Source: Lachnospiraceae bacterium
GTDB taxonomy: Bacteria; Bacillota; Clostridia; Lachnospirales; Lachnospiraceae
Length of the DNA stretch: 6,417 bases
Direction of reading: 5' to 3'
Assembly (NCBI GenBank): GCA_014804495.1
Contig: JAAUZS010000039.1
Location: 2,022-8,438, forward strand
Shown: positions 1-6,051 of the stretch, one piece after another
Position numbering within the stretch: the stretch's first letter is position 1
Layout of the letters: each line of letters starts with the position of its first letter
Notes under the pieces: model-generated
Seen by the model: only the letters and a program-made list of their open reading frames with translations
Databases searched by the model: none
What the model was told of the DNA's origin: nothing
Made by a program: the position numbers and the translations under genes

Positions 1-1299
1 CCTGAGAGCACGGTAAAATCCGTATACGGACCATTACCGGATAATACGATATGGTCGGGGAATACAGACAAAGATACCGAGCAGGGAGAAGATCCTGCGC
101 TAAGCGGTATAACTGCACCTGAAGAGGTTGCCGGCAAAAACGGGTATGAACCCATTAAGGAAAAAAGCAGCGAAATTGATGATGTTGAAGCTGAGCAGCT
201 CCTTTCTGAGCTGAGTACAGGAAGGACCGGGGATGACCTTACCTTTGATGTTCGCTTTTATCCCTATTATTATATGCTTGATGATAAGGGACAGCATTTA
301 TACCGTCAGATATACGCTAATGCAACTGCGCTGAATAAGAAATTTGCGCCAATAGAGAGCGTTTCTTTGAGCGAACTAAAGAATACCTTTGCAGCAGTGT
401 ATAATGACCATCCTGAACTTTTTTGGATGGATACGGCATATTCCTGTAAGTATAAGAAAGATGGGAAATGTGCGGAGATAGAGCTGCAATTCAACTATAC
501 GGCAGATAATCTGGAAAATGAAAAAGCCGTCTTTAATGATAGGGTGAATGCGATTGTAAGTAATGCGCAGGAACTTGACAGTGACTATGACAGGGAAAAG
601 TATGTTCATGATGCGTTGATAAACCAGGTAGAATACTCGGCTTCAGCCAAAATAAATCAGAGTGCATATAGTGCGCTTGTAAACGGTTCTACTGTATGTG
701 CCGGATATGCCAGAGCGTTTCAATATATGATGCAGCAGCTTTGGATACCATGCTATTATTGCACGGGTTATGCGGGTGAGAGCCACGCATGGAATATTGT
801 CGCCCTTGATGATGGATATTATAATGTAGATGCGACATGGGATGATACCGGAAACGGTACATATGCTTATTTCAATAAGACAGATGCGGATTATGCGGGC
901 AACCATCTCAGACAGGATTTATCAGTCAATCTGCCTTCATGCAATGGAATGGCATTCCGTAATCTGGAGCCGGATGCTGATGAGAACGGAGAGCTGAGAA
1001 GTCTTGCCGATGTTGGCATGACGAAGGAGAGTGCGCTGACTTCATTAGAGTCATATTATAACGACTGTTATCAGGCGATATATATGGGAGGAAAAGGTGA
1101 GTATGACTTCCAGATTGCATTGTCGGGAGACGCCCTTTTCAATGATGTATATGAGGCATACCAGACAGACGACTATAGGCAGGGATATATGGATAAGGCG
1201 TTAATTGCGCTGGGAGCCGCGGAATATAGGATAGACTGGAGTATAGAAGCCTTGCAGGAAGATTGTTATCTGGTCACGCATAAGGTAGTGATACGATAG
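1..1299 (+). CDS. Transglutaminase-like (papain-fold) domain protein, 5'-truncated by window edge
   Basis: The reading frame is open from base 1 to the TAG at 1297-1299 (432 visible residues), so the gene starts left of the window. The internal ATG at 274 has no ribosome binding site and is not the start. Visible residues 1-80 are a polar, acidic linker rich in Glu, Asp, Ser and Gly. The core follows the transglutaminase-core pattern: STVCAGYARAF with Cys233, ESHAWNIV with His262 and YYNVDATWDD with Asp277, giving a complete Cys-His-Asp triad. Residues about 330-432 form an extra C-terminal region that I do not recognise. Bacterial members are often exported or surface-anchored and act as proteases or amide-bond-modifying enzymes; the substrate here is unknown, and any signal peptide or membrane anchor would lie outside the window. 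The flavoprotein gene follows 18 bases downstream, with its ribosome binding site overlapping this stop codon, which suggests cotranscription. The family call is firm; the function is inferred. Confidence 0.88.
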   Translation, partial: PESTVKSVYGPLPDNTIWSGNTDKDTEQGEDPALSGITAPEEVAGKNGYEPIKEKSSEIDDVEAEQLLSELSTGRTGDDLTFDVRFYPYYYMLDDKGQHLYRQIYANATALNKKFAPIESVSLSELKNTFAAVYNDHPELFWMDTAYSCKYKKDGKCAEIELQFNYTADNLENEKAVFNDRVNAIVSNAQELDSDYDREKYVHDALINQVEYSASAKINQSAYSALVNGSTVCAGYARAFQYMMQQLWIPCYYCTGYAGESHAWNIVALDDGYYNVDATWDDTGNGTYAYFNKTDADYAGNHLRQDLSVNLPSCNGMAFRNLEPDADENGELRSLADVGMTKESALTSLESYYNDCYQAIYMGGKGEYDFQIALSGDALFNDVYEAYQTDDYRQGYMDKALIALGAAEYRIDWSIEALQEDCYLVTHKVVIR

Positions 1300-1304
1300 A
1301 AAGG
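1298..1304 (+). promoter_or_regulatory. Ribosome binding site for the tandem flavoprotein gene
   Basis: AGAAAGG overlaps the upstream TAG stop. It matches the part of the anti-SD complement that pairs with the extreme 3' end of 16S rRNA, so the 13-base gap to the ATG at 1318 behaves like about 10 bases from a GGAGG core. The other in-frame ATG at 1306 is one base from the site, too close to be used. This decides the start in favour of 1318. Confidence 0.6.
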
Positions 1305-1317
1305 TATGGTTATTAGT

Positions 1318-2637
1318 ATGAAGGTATTGGTAGTGAATGGAAGCCCGAAGGGCAGGAACAGTATTACATATCAGTCTGTGCGTTTTTTGCAGAAAAAGTT
1401 TAGCATGGATGAATTCGAGGTTATTCACGCAGGGGCGCAGATTGGAAAGCTTTCACAGGATATGTCTGAGGTGTGTGAAGCAGTAGAGTGGGCTGATTTG
1501 ATTTTGTTTGCATACCCTGTTTATACGTTTATTGCTCCGTCGCAGCTGCATAAGTTTATTACACTACTAAAAGAACAAAAAATAGATTTATCAGGGAAAT
1601 ACTGTACCCAGATAACTACTTCAAAGCATTTTTATGATGTGACGGCACATCGTTATATTGAAGATAACTGTAAAGACATGGGGATGCGGATACTGAGAGG
1701 TTTTTCAGCAGATATGAATGACCTGTTATCAAAAAAAGGGCAGCTTCAGATTATTACATATTGGAATTATATAAAGCATATAATAATGCAGGAAAACTCT
1801 CCGTTTGCAGAAGAATCGGATAGGCTTCCGCTCAGTGAGAAGAACAGGAAATATAAAATTGTAATTGTTACCGACTGTGCGCAGGAGAATGACAGACTTC
1901 GCCGGATGATTATTGATTTCAGGAAAGCGTTGCCTTATGTAAGCCATGTTGTGAACCTGCAGAATTTTGATTTCCGGGGCGGGTGCTTAGGCTGCTTCCA
2001 CTGCGCTGCGGATGGAAGCTGTGTATATAATGATGGATTTGATGATTTCCTGAGGAAGAAAATTCAGCGTGCGGACAGCATTGTTTATGCTTTTTCTATC
2101 AAAGACCATTCCATGGGAGCATTATTTAAGACCTATGATGACAGACAGTTCTGCAACGGACATCGTACCGTTACTATGGGTAAGCCTACGGCGTATCTGA
2201 TAGATGGCGAGTTCTCAAGCGAGAAAAATCTGCAATTGATTCTTGAAGGAAGGAGTCAGGTTGGAGGAAACTTTCTGGCGGGTATTGCTACGAATGAAGG
2301 AATAGAGGCGGATTCTATAGCGTCATGTGCAGATAAGCTTGCATATGCGCTGGATCATAGAATTATGGTCAATGAAAATTTCTATGGAGTCGGCGGTAAG
2401 AAAATTTTCAGGGATTTAGTCTTTGAAATGCAGGGAATGATGCAGGCAGATCATAAGTTCTATAAGGAGAAAAAACTGTATGATTTCCCGCAGAAAAATA
2501 TTACAACTATTTTATTTATGAAATTAGTAGGGTTACTGCTCAGGATGCCGGCAAGCCGTACTAAGGTGCAGCCTAAAATGACAGAAGGAATGCTAATGCC
2601 GTATGAAAAGGTAATTACGGGAAATCCAATAGAATAG
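1318..2637 (+). CDS. Tandem flavodoxin-like NAD(P)H-dependent oxidoreductase with a four-Cys (iron-sulfur type) motif
   Basis: This 439-residue protein appears to fuse two flavodoxin-fold modules. Module 1 (about residues 1-150) opens with MKVLVVNGSPKGRNS, the flavin-phosphate loop of NADPH-dependent FMN reductases, and has the second signature FAYPVY at residues 64-69. Module 2 (from about residue 179) begins with a similar beta strand (YKIVIVTD) but lacks the Gly-Ser-Pro loop. It carries Cys223, Cys226, Cys229 and Cys235 in the pattern CX2CX2CX5C, followed by a SMGALFKTYDDR stretch typical of this fold. That Cys spacing matches the compact cluster motif of iron-sulfur flavoproteins, so a 4Fe-4S cluster is plausible but unproven. 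A likely role is a cytoplasmic electron-transfer flavoprotein; partner and substrate are unknown. The start at 1318 is chosen because the conserved N-terminus begins there and the spacing to AGAAAGG is better; 1306 would add MVIS. It lies between the transglutaminase-like gene (18-base gap) and the small helical gene (41-base gap). Confidence 0.8.
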   Translation: MKVLVVNGSPKGRNSITYQSVRFLQKKFSMDEFEVIHAGAQIGKLSQDMSEVCEAVEWADLILFAYPVYTFIAPSQLHKFITLLKEQKIDLSGKYCTQITTSKHFYDVTAHRYIEDNCKDMGMRILRGFSADMNDLLSKKGQLQIITYWNYIKHIIMQENSPFAEESDRLPLSEKNRKYKIVIVTDCAQENDRLRRMIIDFRKALPYVSHVVNLQNFDFRGGCLGCFHCAADGSCVYNDGFDDFLRKKIQRADSIVYAFSIKDHSMGALFKTYDDRQFCNGHRTVTMGKPTAYLIDGEFSSEKNLQLILEGRSQVGGNFLAGIATNEGIEADSIASCADKLAYALDHRIMVNENFYGVGGKKIFRDLVFEMQGMMQADHKFYKEKKLYDFPQKNITTILFMKLVGLLLRMPASRTKVQPKMTEGMLMPYEKVITGNPIE

Positions 2638-2660
2638 TATTTGCAGCGAATAATACATAT

Positions 2661-2667
2661 AAGGAGG
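2661..2667 (+). promoter_or_regulatory. Strong ribosome binding site for the 99-residue protein
   Basis: AAGGAGG is a near-perfect SD sequence, 11 bases before the ATG at 2679. It is the strongest such site in the window and supports the small downstream frame being a real, probably well-translated gene. Confidence 0.85.
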
Positions 2668-2678
2668 TAATACAAGCT

Positions 2679-2978
2679 ATGGAAGGTAATTTTGACGGTA
2701 AGGAGTTTGTAAATAAGATAGGGGAGACAATTTCTGCCAAGGGAAAAGAAGTATCTGATAAGGCAAAGGATGTGGCGGAAATAGTTCGTTTAAAAAGCCA
2801 AATCAAGTCATGTGAGGATATAGTGAAAAGGAACTACATGGAGATTGGAAGACGCTACTATGAGCTGCACGCTTCTACTCCGGAAGAGCATTATGCGGAA
2901 CAATGTATTGCGATAAACAACGCTCAGGACAATATTGCCGAATATGAGCAGAAAATAAAGGAAATTAAGGGCGTTTAA
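2679..2978 (+). CDS. Small helical, possibly coiled-coil protein of unknown function (99 aa)
   Basis: I do not recognise a named family. The protein is highly charged, with no signal peptide or membrane segment, so it is probably cytoplasmic. Residues 8-40 form a Lys/Glu/Asp-rich stretch (GETISAKGKEVSDKAKD) followed by a longer helical region, residues 33-64, with the motif IKSCEDIVKRNYMEIGRRYYEL. A Pro at residue 68 probably breaks the helix before a second one (residues 69-97) ending in EYEQKIKEIKG. This suggests a helical hairpin or coiled coil. Cys45 and Cys76 sit one in each helix. My impression is that similar short proteins with an NYMEIG-Y-YYE core occur in clostridial genomes, sometimes with a C-terminal zinc ribbon; none is present here. 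The strong SD at 2661 and a hairpin terminator just after the stop make it a convincing gene and the last in the rightward cluster. Its function is unknown. Confidence 0.78.
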   Translation: MEGNFDGKEFVNKIGETISAKGKEVSDKAKDVAEIVRLKSQIKSCEDIVKRNYMEIGRRYYELHASTPEEHYAEQCIAINNAQDNIAEYEQKIKEIKGV

Positions 2979-2999
2979 TAAAATATATTAAAAAGAGTA

Positions 3000-3038
3000 T
3001 TAATAAAGCGCAGGCTGCCTGACCTGCGCTTTTATTAA
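3000..3038 (+). terminator. Rho-independent terminator of the rightward cluster, possibly bidirectional
   Basis: The arms TTAATAAAGCGCAGG (3000-3014) and CCTGCGCTTTTATTAA (3023-3038) pair over almost their whole length around an 8-base loop. The GC-rich core (GCGCAGG/CCTGCGC) is followed by TTTTATT on the plus strand. On the minus strand the same stem is followed by TTTATTAATA, so it may also stop leftward transcription from the penicillin-binding protein gene. It begins 21 bases after the stop codon of the small gene. Confidence 0.85.
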
Positions 3039-3043
3039 CATAA

Positions 3044-3068
3044 GGGCAGGTCGCAAAGCGTGCTGCCC
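3044..3068 (-). terminator. Second hairpin, candidate terminator for the penicillin-binding protein gene
   Basis: GGGCAG (3044-3049) pairs with CTGCCC (3063-3068), and the loop contains a smaller CGC/GCG stem around AAA. It lies 36 bases past the stop codon of the leftward gene. On the minus strand it is followed by TTATGTTAA, a poor U tract, so it may act together with the hairpin at 3000-3038 rather than alone. Confidence 0.5.
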
Positions 3069-3104
3069 GTTGTTTATACATTTGAAAATATAATATATCA
3101 ACCG

Positions 3105-5831
3105 TTATTCAAAAATTGTAGTTTGTTCTTCAGGAATAGTTGTTGTCTGTTCCGGCAGCAACCCTTCGTAAGGATCGACAAATGGATTCGTCAGCGCTCC
3201 GTTTCTCATATTGATTTCAGCACGTTGTACCTCAATAATTGATTCATAGTCCGGATTGGTAAAGAATTCACCGGTGTGAGGACAAATATTTGTCTGAATT
3301 ACAGGCACGGAGCTGACAGAGCCGTCTGCATTTATTACTTCATTGTATGCGGCGGAAGGAGAACCAAGCTGTATGGAAATATCTTCTATCAGCGGTAACT
3401 CCAAGACACCATCGACCTTGAACGGACAGAATTCCGTAGCGCGCAGCATACTGTACTGGCAGACCGGACCTACATAATGAACGTCACAAGTCTCTGTTGG
3501 TACCGTACCTTCCGCAAAATATTCCGTTTTTAACGTACCATCACATAAGCCTGCAATCGGCAGCTTACCGGAACGTGAGCATACCGTGGCGGTAACAATT
3601 CCGCTTGGTATGGTGAATGATTGGTTGGGCAGATCTTCATGGATTCTGGACATAACCGCACGCCACAATGTCTTGGCAAGGTTCTGTTCAGCCTTTGCCA
3701 GTTTGACGTTATTATCATATCCTGCCCATGTTGCTGCGGTGTAGTAAGGTGTAAATCCTACAAACCAGACGTCATTATAATCGGAAGTAGTACCGGTTTT
3801 ACCTGCTATTGCCATATTATCAAAGTTGACAGCTCTTCCTGTGCCTCCCGGGGCTGTCATAACGTCAACCATGGCGTCAGTCAGCAGATAAGCCGTTGTT
3901 TCCTTGATTACCTGTCTGGATTGAGGTGTTGTATTATCCAGAATGACGTTTCCGTCATGATCTACGACCATCGTATATAATTTGGGCTTGATATAAGTTC
4001 CGTTATTGGCGATACACGCATAAGCGGCGGTAAGTTCTTCGTTGGTAACGCCCTTGGTAATACCGCCAAGTGCAAGCGACTGCTGAATATCAGAGAAAAC
4101 TTTTCCGTTGATTTCTTCTCGCTCTACCAATGTTGTGAAACCGAAATTAGTAAGATAATCATAACCAAGCTGAGGCGTAATCCATGTCAATGCCTTTACG
4201 GTAACGACATTCAATGATTCTCTTATACCGTCTCTGAAAGAGCAGATGCCCTTATATGATTCTCCATACCAGTTTCCGACAGGACGGCCATCAGCATAGT
4301 TGAACGGCGCATCGTTGATGACCTGGGCAAGCGTCAGACCGGCGCTGTCCAGAGCAGGTGCGTAAGTTGATACAATCTTAAATGTAGAACCGGGCTGCCT
4401 TGTAGAATCAGTGGCACGATTAAGGGTACGACTTCCGGTTTTGGTTCCGCGTCCGCCTACCATTGCAACAACATAACCTGTATGCTGGTCCATGACTACA
4501 AGAGAAACCTGTGGCTGCGGTGTCAGGGATATGGATTCGCCGATAACCTCATCGTTAGGACCCATAACCGCTTCTTTATATAATTCAATATCTGCATAAG
4601 CAGCTTCCGTTGATGAATAAATCAAATTATAAGTTCTATTGCTTTCCTTAAAAAAGTCCCGGAACATTTCCGTACTGTAGTTTGTCCGGTTTCCGTCAGC
4701 ATCAGCCACAGTCAGCTTATAATTGAGATACCATTTGGTATTTGCCGGAAAGTTTTCTTCATTTGAGAACTCTTCATCGCATATGGATTGGATATAAGGA
4801 TCCTGCGTGGAATATATTTTCAGACCTCCGCTGAATAACAGAGTATATGCCTGTGTTTCGGTGTACCCTGCCACATTTACCAGATCGTACAATACATCTT
4901 CCGTAAGCGCATCAACGAAATATGTATTAACCGCGCCTTCTCCGTTATCAATGTTGTTTATCTGAATACGTGCGTATACATCATCCGCTATGGCTTCATC
5001 ATACTCTGCCTGTGTTATATATCCCTGGTCCAGCATATCTTTTAAGACCTTTTCGCGACGCTCCGCATTATTTTCGGGATGCGTAATCGGGTTAAGTCTT
5101 GTTGGGCTTTGTGTAATTCCTGCGATTACGGCGCATTCTGACAGAGTCAAATCGCTTACCGATTTGTTAAAATATCGCATCGAAGCAGCCTGAACGCCCA
5201 GAGTATTCTGACCGAGATTGATGGAATTCATATAATTAATCAGGATATCATCTTTATCCATGACCTTTTCTAATTCCAGGGCGAGATACTGCTCCTGTAT
5301 TTTACGTTTGAATTTCTCGGCATTTGTTTTTTCACTTGTCCATTCCGTAAAGACGTTGTTCTTCAAAAGCTGCTGGGTAATGGTGCTGGCGCCTTCGGAA
5401 AAATGAAATTTATTTTTTATGCCGATAAATCCCGCACGTATTATGCCCTTGATATCAATACCGTTGTGTACATAGAAACGAGCATCTTCAACTGCCACAA
5501 AAGCATGTTCAAGATTTTCCGGAATCATATCCATACTGACCGGGATACGGTTGGAGTCCGTAGATACCAGCTTGGCTATCTGATGTCCTTCTATGTCATA
5601 TACAAACGTGGAAAAGCCTGTAGGCGTAACGTCGATATTGCTTATATCAGGCGCCGTGGCAAGAATACCTCTGAAAACTCCGATTCCTGCGCAAGCTCCG
5701 ATTACCGAAATTGAAATAAGAAAAACAAGGAATACCTGAACAAATGTAAATCCCAGTTTCTTACCCCACTTAACAGATTTGGCATTAAGCGACTTTTGCT
5801 TCTTTTTAACGCTCTTTTTACCATAATTCAT
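3105..5831 (-). CDS. Class A penicillin-binding protein (bifunctional peptidoglycan glycosyltransferase/transpeptidase, PBP1A type)
   Basis: This 908-residue protein polymerises lipid II into glycan strands and crosslinks their peptides outside the membrane. A basic cytoplasmic N-terminus (KKSVKKKQK) precedes one membrane segment at about residues 27-53. The family-51 glycosyltransferase domain has catalytic Glu115 in VAVEDARFYVHNGID, then GASTITQQLLKN and the RYFNKS...LTLSECAVIAGITQSP block. A linker region (about 340-440) leads to the transpeptidase domain with Ser482 and Lys485 in STFK, Ser539-Leu-Asn541, and Lys678-Thr-Gly. All key residues are present. The tail (about 745-908) has six Cys (751, 763, 782, 791, 802, 850) and ends in a Thr/Glu-rich repeat. 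The start at 5831 is an ATG 11 bases after GAAGGGAG; an upstream in-frame GTG at 5843 overlaps that site and is unlikely. The gene is monocistronic, convergent with the left cluster and divergent from yigZ. It resembles ponA/mrcA-type genes, but the exact paralogue cannot be assigned. Confidence 0.96.
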   Translation of the reverse strand: MNYGKKSVKKKQKSLNAKSVKWGKKLGFTFVQVFLVFLISISVIGACAGIGVFRGILATAPDISNIDVTPTGFSTFVYDIEGHQIAKLVSTDSNRIPVSMDMIPENLEHAFVAVEDARFYVHNGIDIKGIIRAGFIGIKNKFHFSEGASTITQQLLKNNVFTEWTSEKTNAEKFKRKIQEQYLALELEKVMDKDDILINYMNSINLGQNTLGVQAASMRYFNKSVSDLTLSECAVIAGITQSPTRLNPITHPENNAERREKVLKDMLDQGYITQAEYDEAIADDVYARIQINNIDNGEGAVNTYFVDALTEDVLYDLVNVAGYTETQAYTLLFSGGLKIYSTQDPYIQSICDEEFSNEENFPANTKWYLNYKLTVADADGNRTNYSTEMFRDFFKESNRTYNLIYSSTEAAYADIELYKEAVMGPNDEVIGESISLTPQPQVSLVVMDQHTGYVVAMVGGRGTKTGSRTLNRATDSTRQPGSTFKIVSTYAPALDSAGLTLAQVINDAPFNYADGRPVGNWYGESYKGICSFRDGIRESLNVVTVKALTWITPQLGYDYLTNFGFTTLVEREEINGKVFSDIQQSLALGGITKGVTNEELTAAYACIANNGTYIKPKLYTMVVDHDGNVILDNTTPQSRQVIKETTAYLLTDAMVDVMTAPGGTGRAVNFDNMAIAGKTGTTSDYNDVWFVGFTPYYTAATWAGYDNNVKLAKAEQNLAKTLWRAVMSRIHEDLPNQSFTIPSGIVTATVCSRSGKLPIAGLCDGTLKTEYFAEGTVPTETCDVHYVGPVCQYSMLRATEFCPFKVDGVLELPLIEDISIQLGSPSAAYNEVINADGSVSSVPVIQTNICPHTGEFFTNPDYESIIEVQRAEINMRNGALTNPFVDPYEGLLPEQTTTIPEEQTTIFE

Positions 5832-5842
5832 TGAAATCCGCA

Positions 5843-5850
5843 CTCCCTTC
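5843..5850 (-). promoter_or_regulatory. Ribosome binding site for the class A penicillin-binding protein
   Basis: On the minus strand GAAGGGAG lies 11 bases before the ATG at 5831. Its last G is also the first base of the in-frame GTG at 5843, so that GTG cannot be served by this site. The GAAGGG part (5845-5850) is also one arm of an inverted repeat with CCCTTC at 5863-5868. Confidence 0.7.
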
Positions 5851-5894
5851 TTGAACCTGTAGGAAGGGTTAATATCAATAAAACTCCAAGGTTC
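5845..5894 (-). promoter_or_regulatory. Leader with two interlocked inverted repeats, one masking the ribosome binding site
   Basis: In the minus-strand transcript the order is GAACCT (5894-5889), CCCTTC (5868-5863), AGGTTC (5858-5853), GAAGGG (5850-5845). The first arm pairs with the third and the second with the fourth. The second pairing would hide the ribosome binding site; the first would compete with it. The arms are exact 6-base complements, but each is short, so a regulatory role is only a hypothesis. Confidence 0.3.
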
Positions 5895-5902
5895 GTCAAT
5901 AT

Positions 5903-5931
5903 ATTATACCAAATATTGGACATTAAATAAA
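5903..5931 (-). promoter_or_regulatory. Promoter of the penicillin-binding protein gene (extended -10)
   Basis: On the minus strand a perfect TATAAT (5908-5903) is preceded by TGG, forming an extended -10 element (TGGTATAAT). Seventeen bases further upstream is TTTATT (5931-5926), a weak -35 with three of six consensus matches, which the extended -10 may compensate. The predicted transcript start is near 5896, giving a leader of about 65 nt. A short CCAA-ATA-TTGG dyad at 5909-5919 lies in the spacer. Confidence 0.7.
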
Positions 5932-5956
5932 GGATTTTCTTCTATATTAATATTTA

Positions 5957-5984
5957 TTAAGAATTATTCACAATTCTATACAAT
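5957..5984 (+). promoter_or_regulatory. Weak candidate promoter for yigZ, overlapping a short dyad
   Basis: TTAAGA (5957-5962, four of six -35 matches) and TACAAT (5979-5984, five of six -10 matches) are 16 bases apart. The spacer contains the dyad AGAATT (5960-5965) and AATTCT (5972-5977), which could be an operator. The region is so A/T-rich that such matches arise easily, and other -10-like boxes such as TAAGAT at 6002 are possible. Confidence 0.3.
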
Positions 5985-6031
5985 TTTATTCCTGATTATG
6001 TTAAGATAAAAAGACGAGTGCGATGGCTTAG

Positions 6032-6038
6032 AGAAAGG
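6032..6038 (+). promoter_or_regulatory. Ribosome binding site for yigZ
   Basis: AGAAAGG is followed by an in-frame ATG at 6040 (one base away, too close) and a second at 6052 (13 bases away). As AGAAAGG pairs with the extreme 3' end of 16S rRNA, the longer gap is acceptable and favours 6052. The arrangement is the same as at 1298-1320. Confidence 0.6.
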
Positions 6039-6051
6039 CATGGTTATTATA

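Noticed and set aside
274..276. ATG at 274 as the start of the transglutaminase-like gene
   Set aside because: The same frame is open back to base 1, there is no SD before 274, and the upstream codons read as a plausible polar linker. The gene is simply cut by the window edge.
643..906. 87-codon minus-strand open frame opposite the transglutaminase core
   Set aside because: The plus strand encodes an intact catalytic triad here; the Ile/Arg-rich minus translation is a by-product.
3060..3242. 60-codon plus-strand open frame running from the convergent gap into the penicillin-binding protein gene
   Set aside because: It starts with TGCTGCCC-hairpin DNA, lacks an SD and overlaps the conserved gene end on the other strand.
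3621..3980. 119-codon plus-strand open frame inside the penicillin-binding protein gene
   Set aside because: It lies wholly antisense to a well-conserved transpeptidase region, has a Cys-rich unnatural composition and no convincing ribosome binding site; it is a shadow frame.
5403..5714. 103-codon plus-strand open frame opposite the glycosyltransferase region
   Set aside because: It is antisense to catalytic motifs of the penicillin-binding protein and shows no family resemblance; a shadow frame.
5841..5843. GTG at 5843 as the penicillin-binding protein start (912 residues)
   Set aside because: It overlaps the SD itself, leaving no spacing, while the ATG at 5831 is 11 bases away. The four extra residues add nothing recognisable.
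5909..5919. CCAA-ATA-TTGG palindrome in the penicillin-binding protein promoter spacer as an operator
   Set aside because: Only four-base arms in A/T-rich DNA, partly made of the extended -10 itself; too weak to call as a regulator site.
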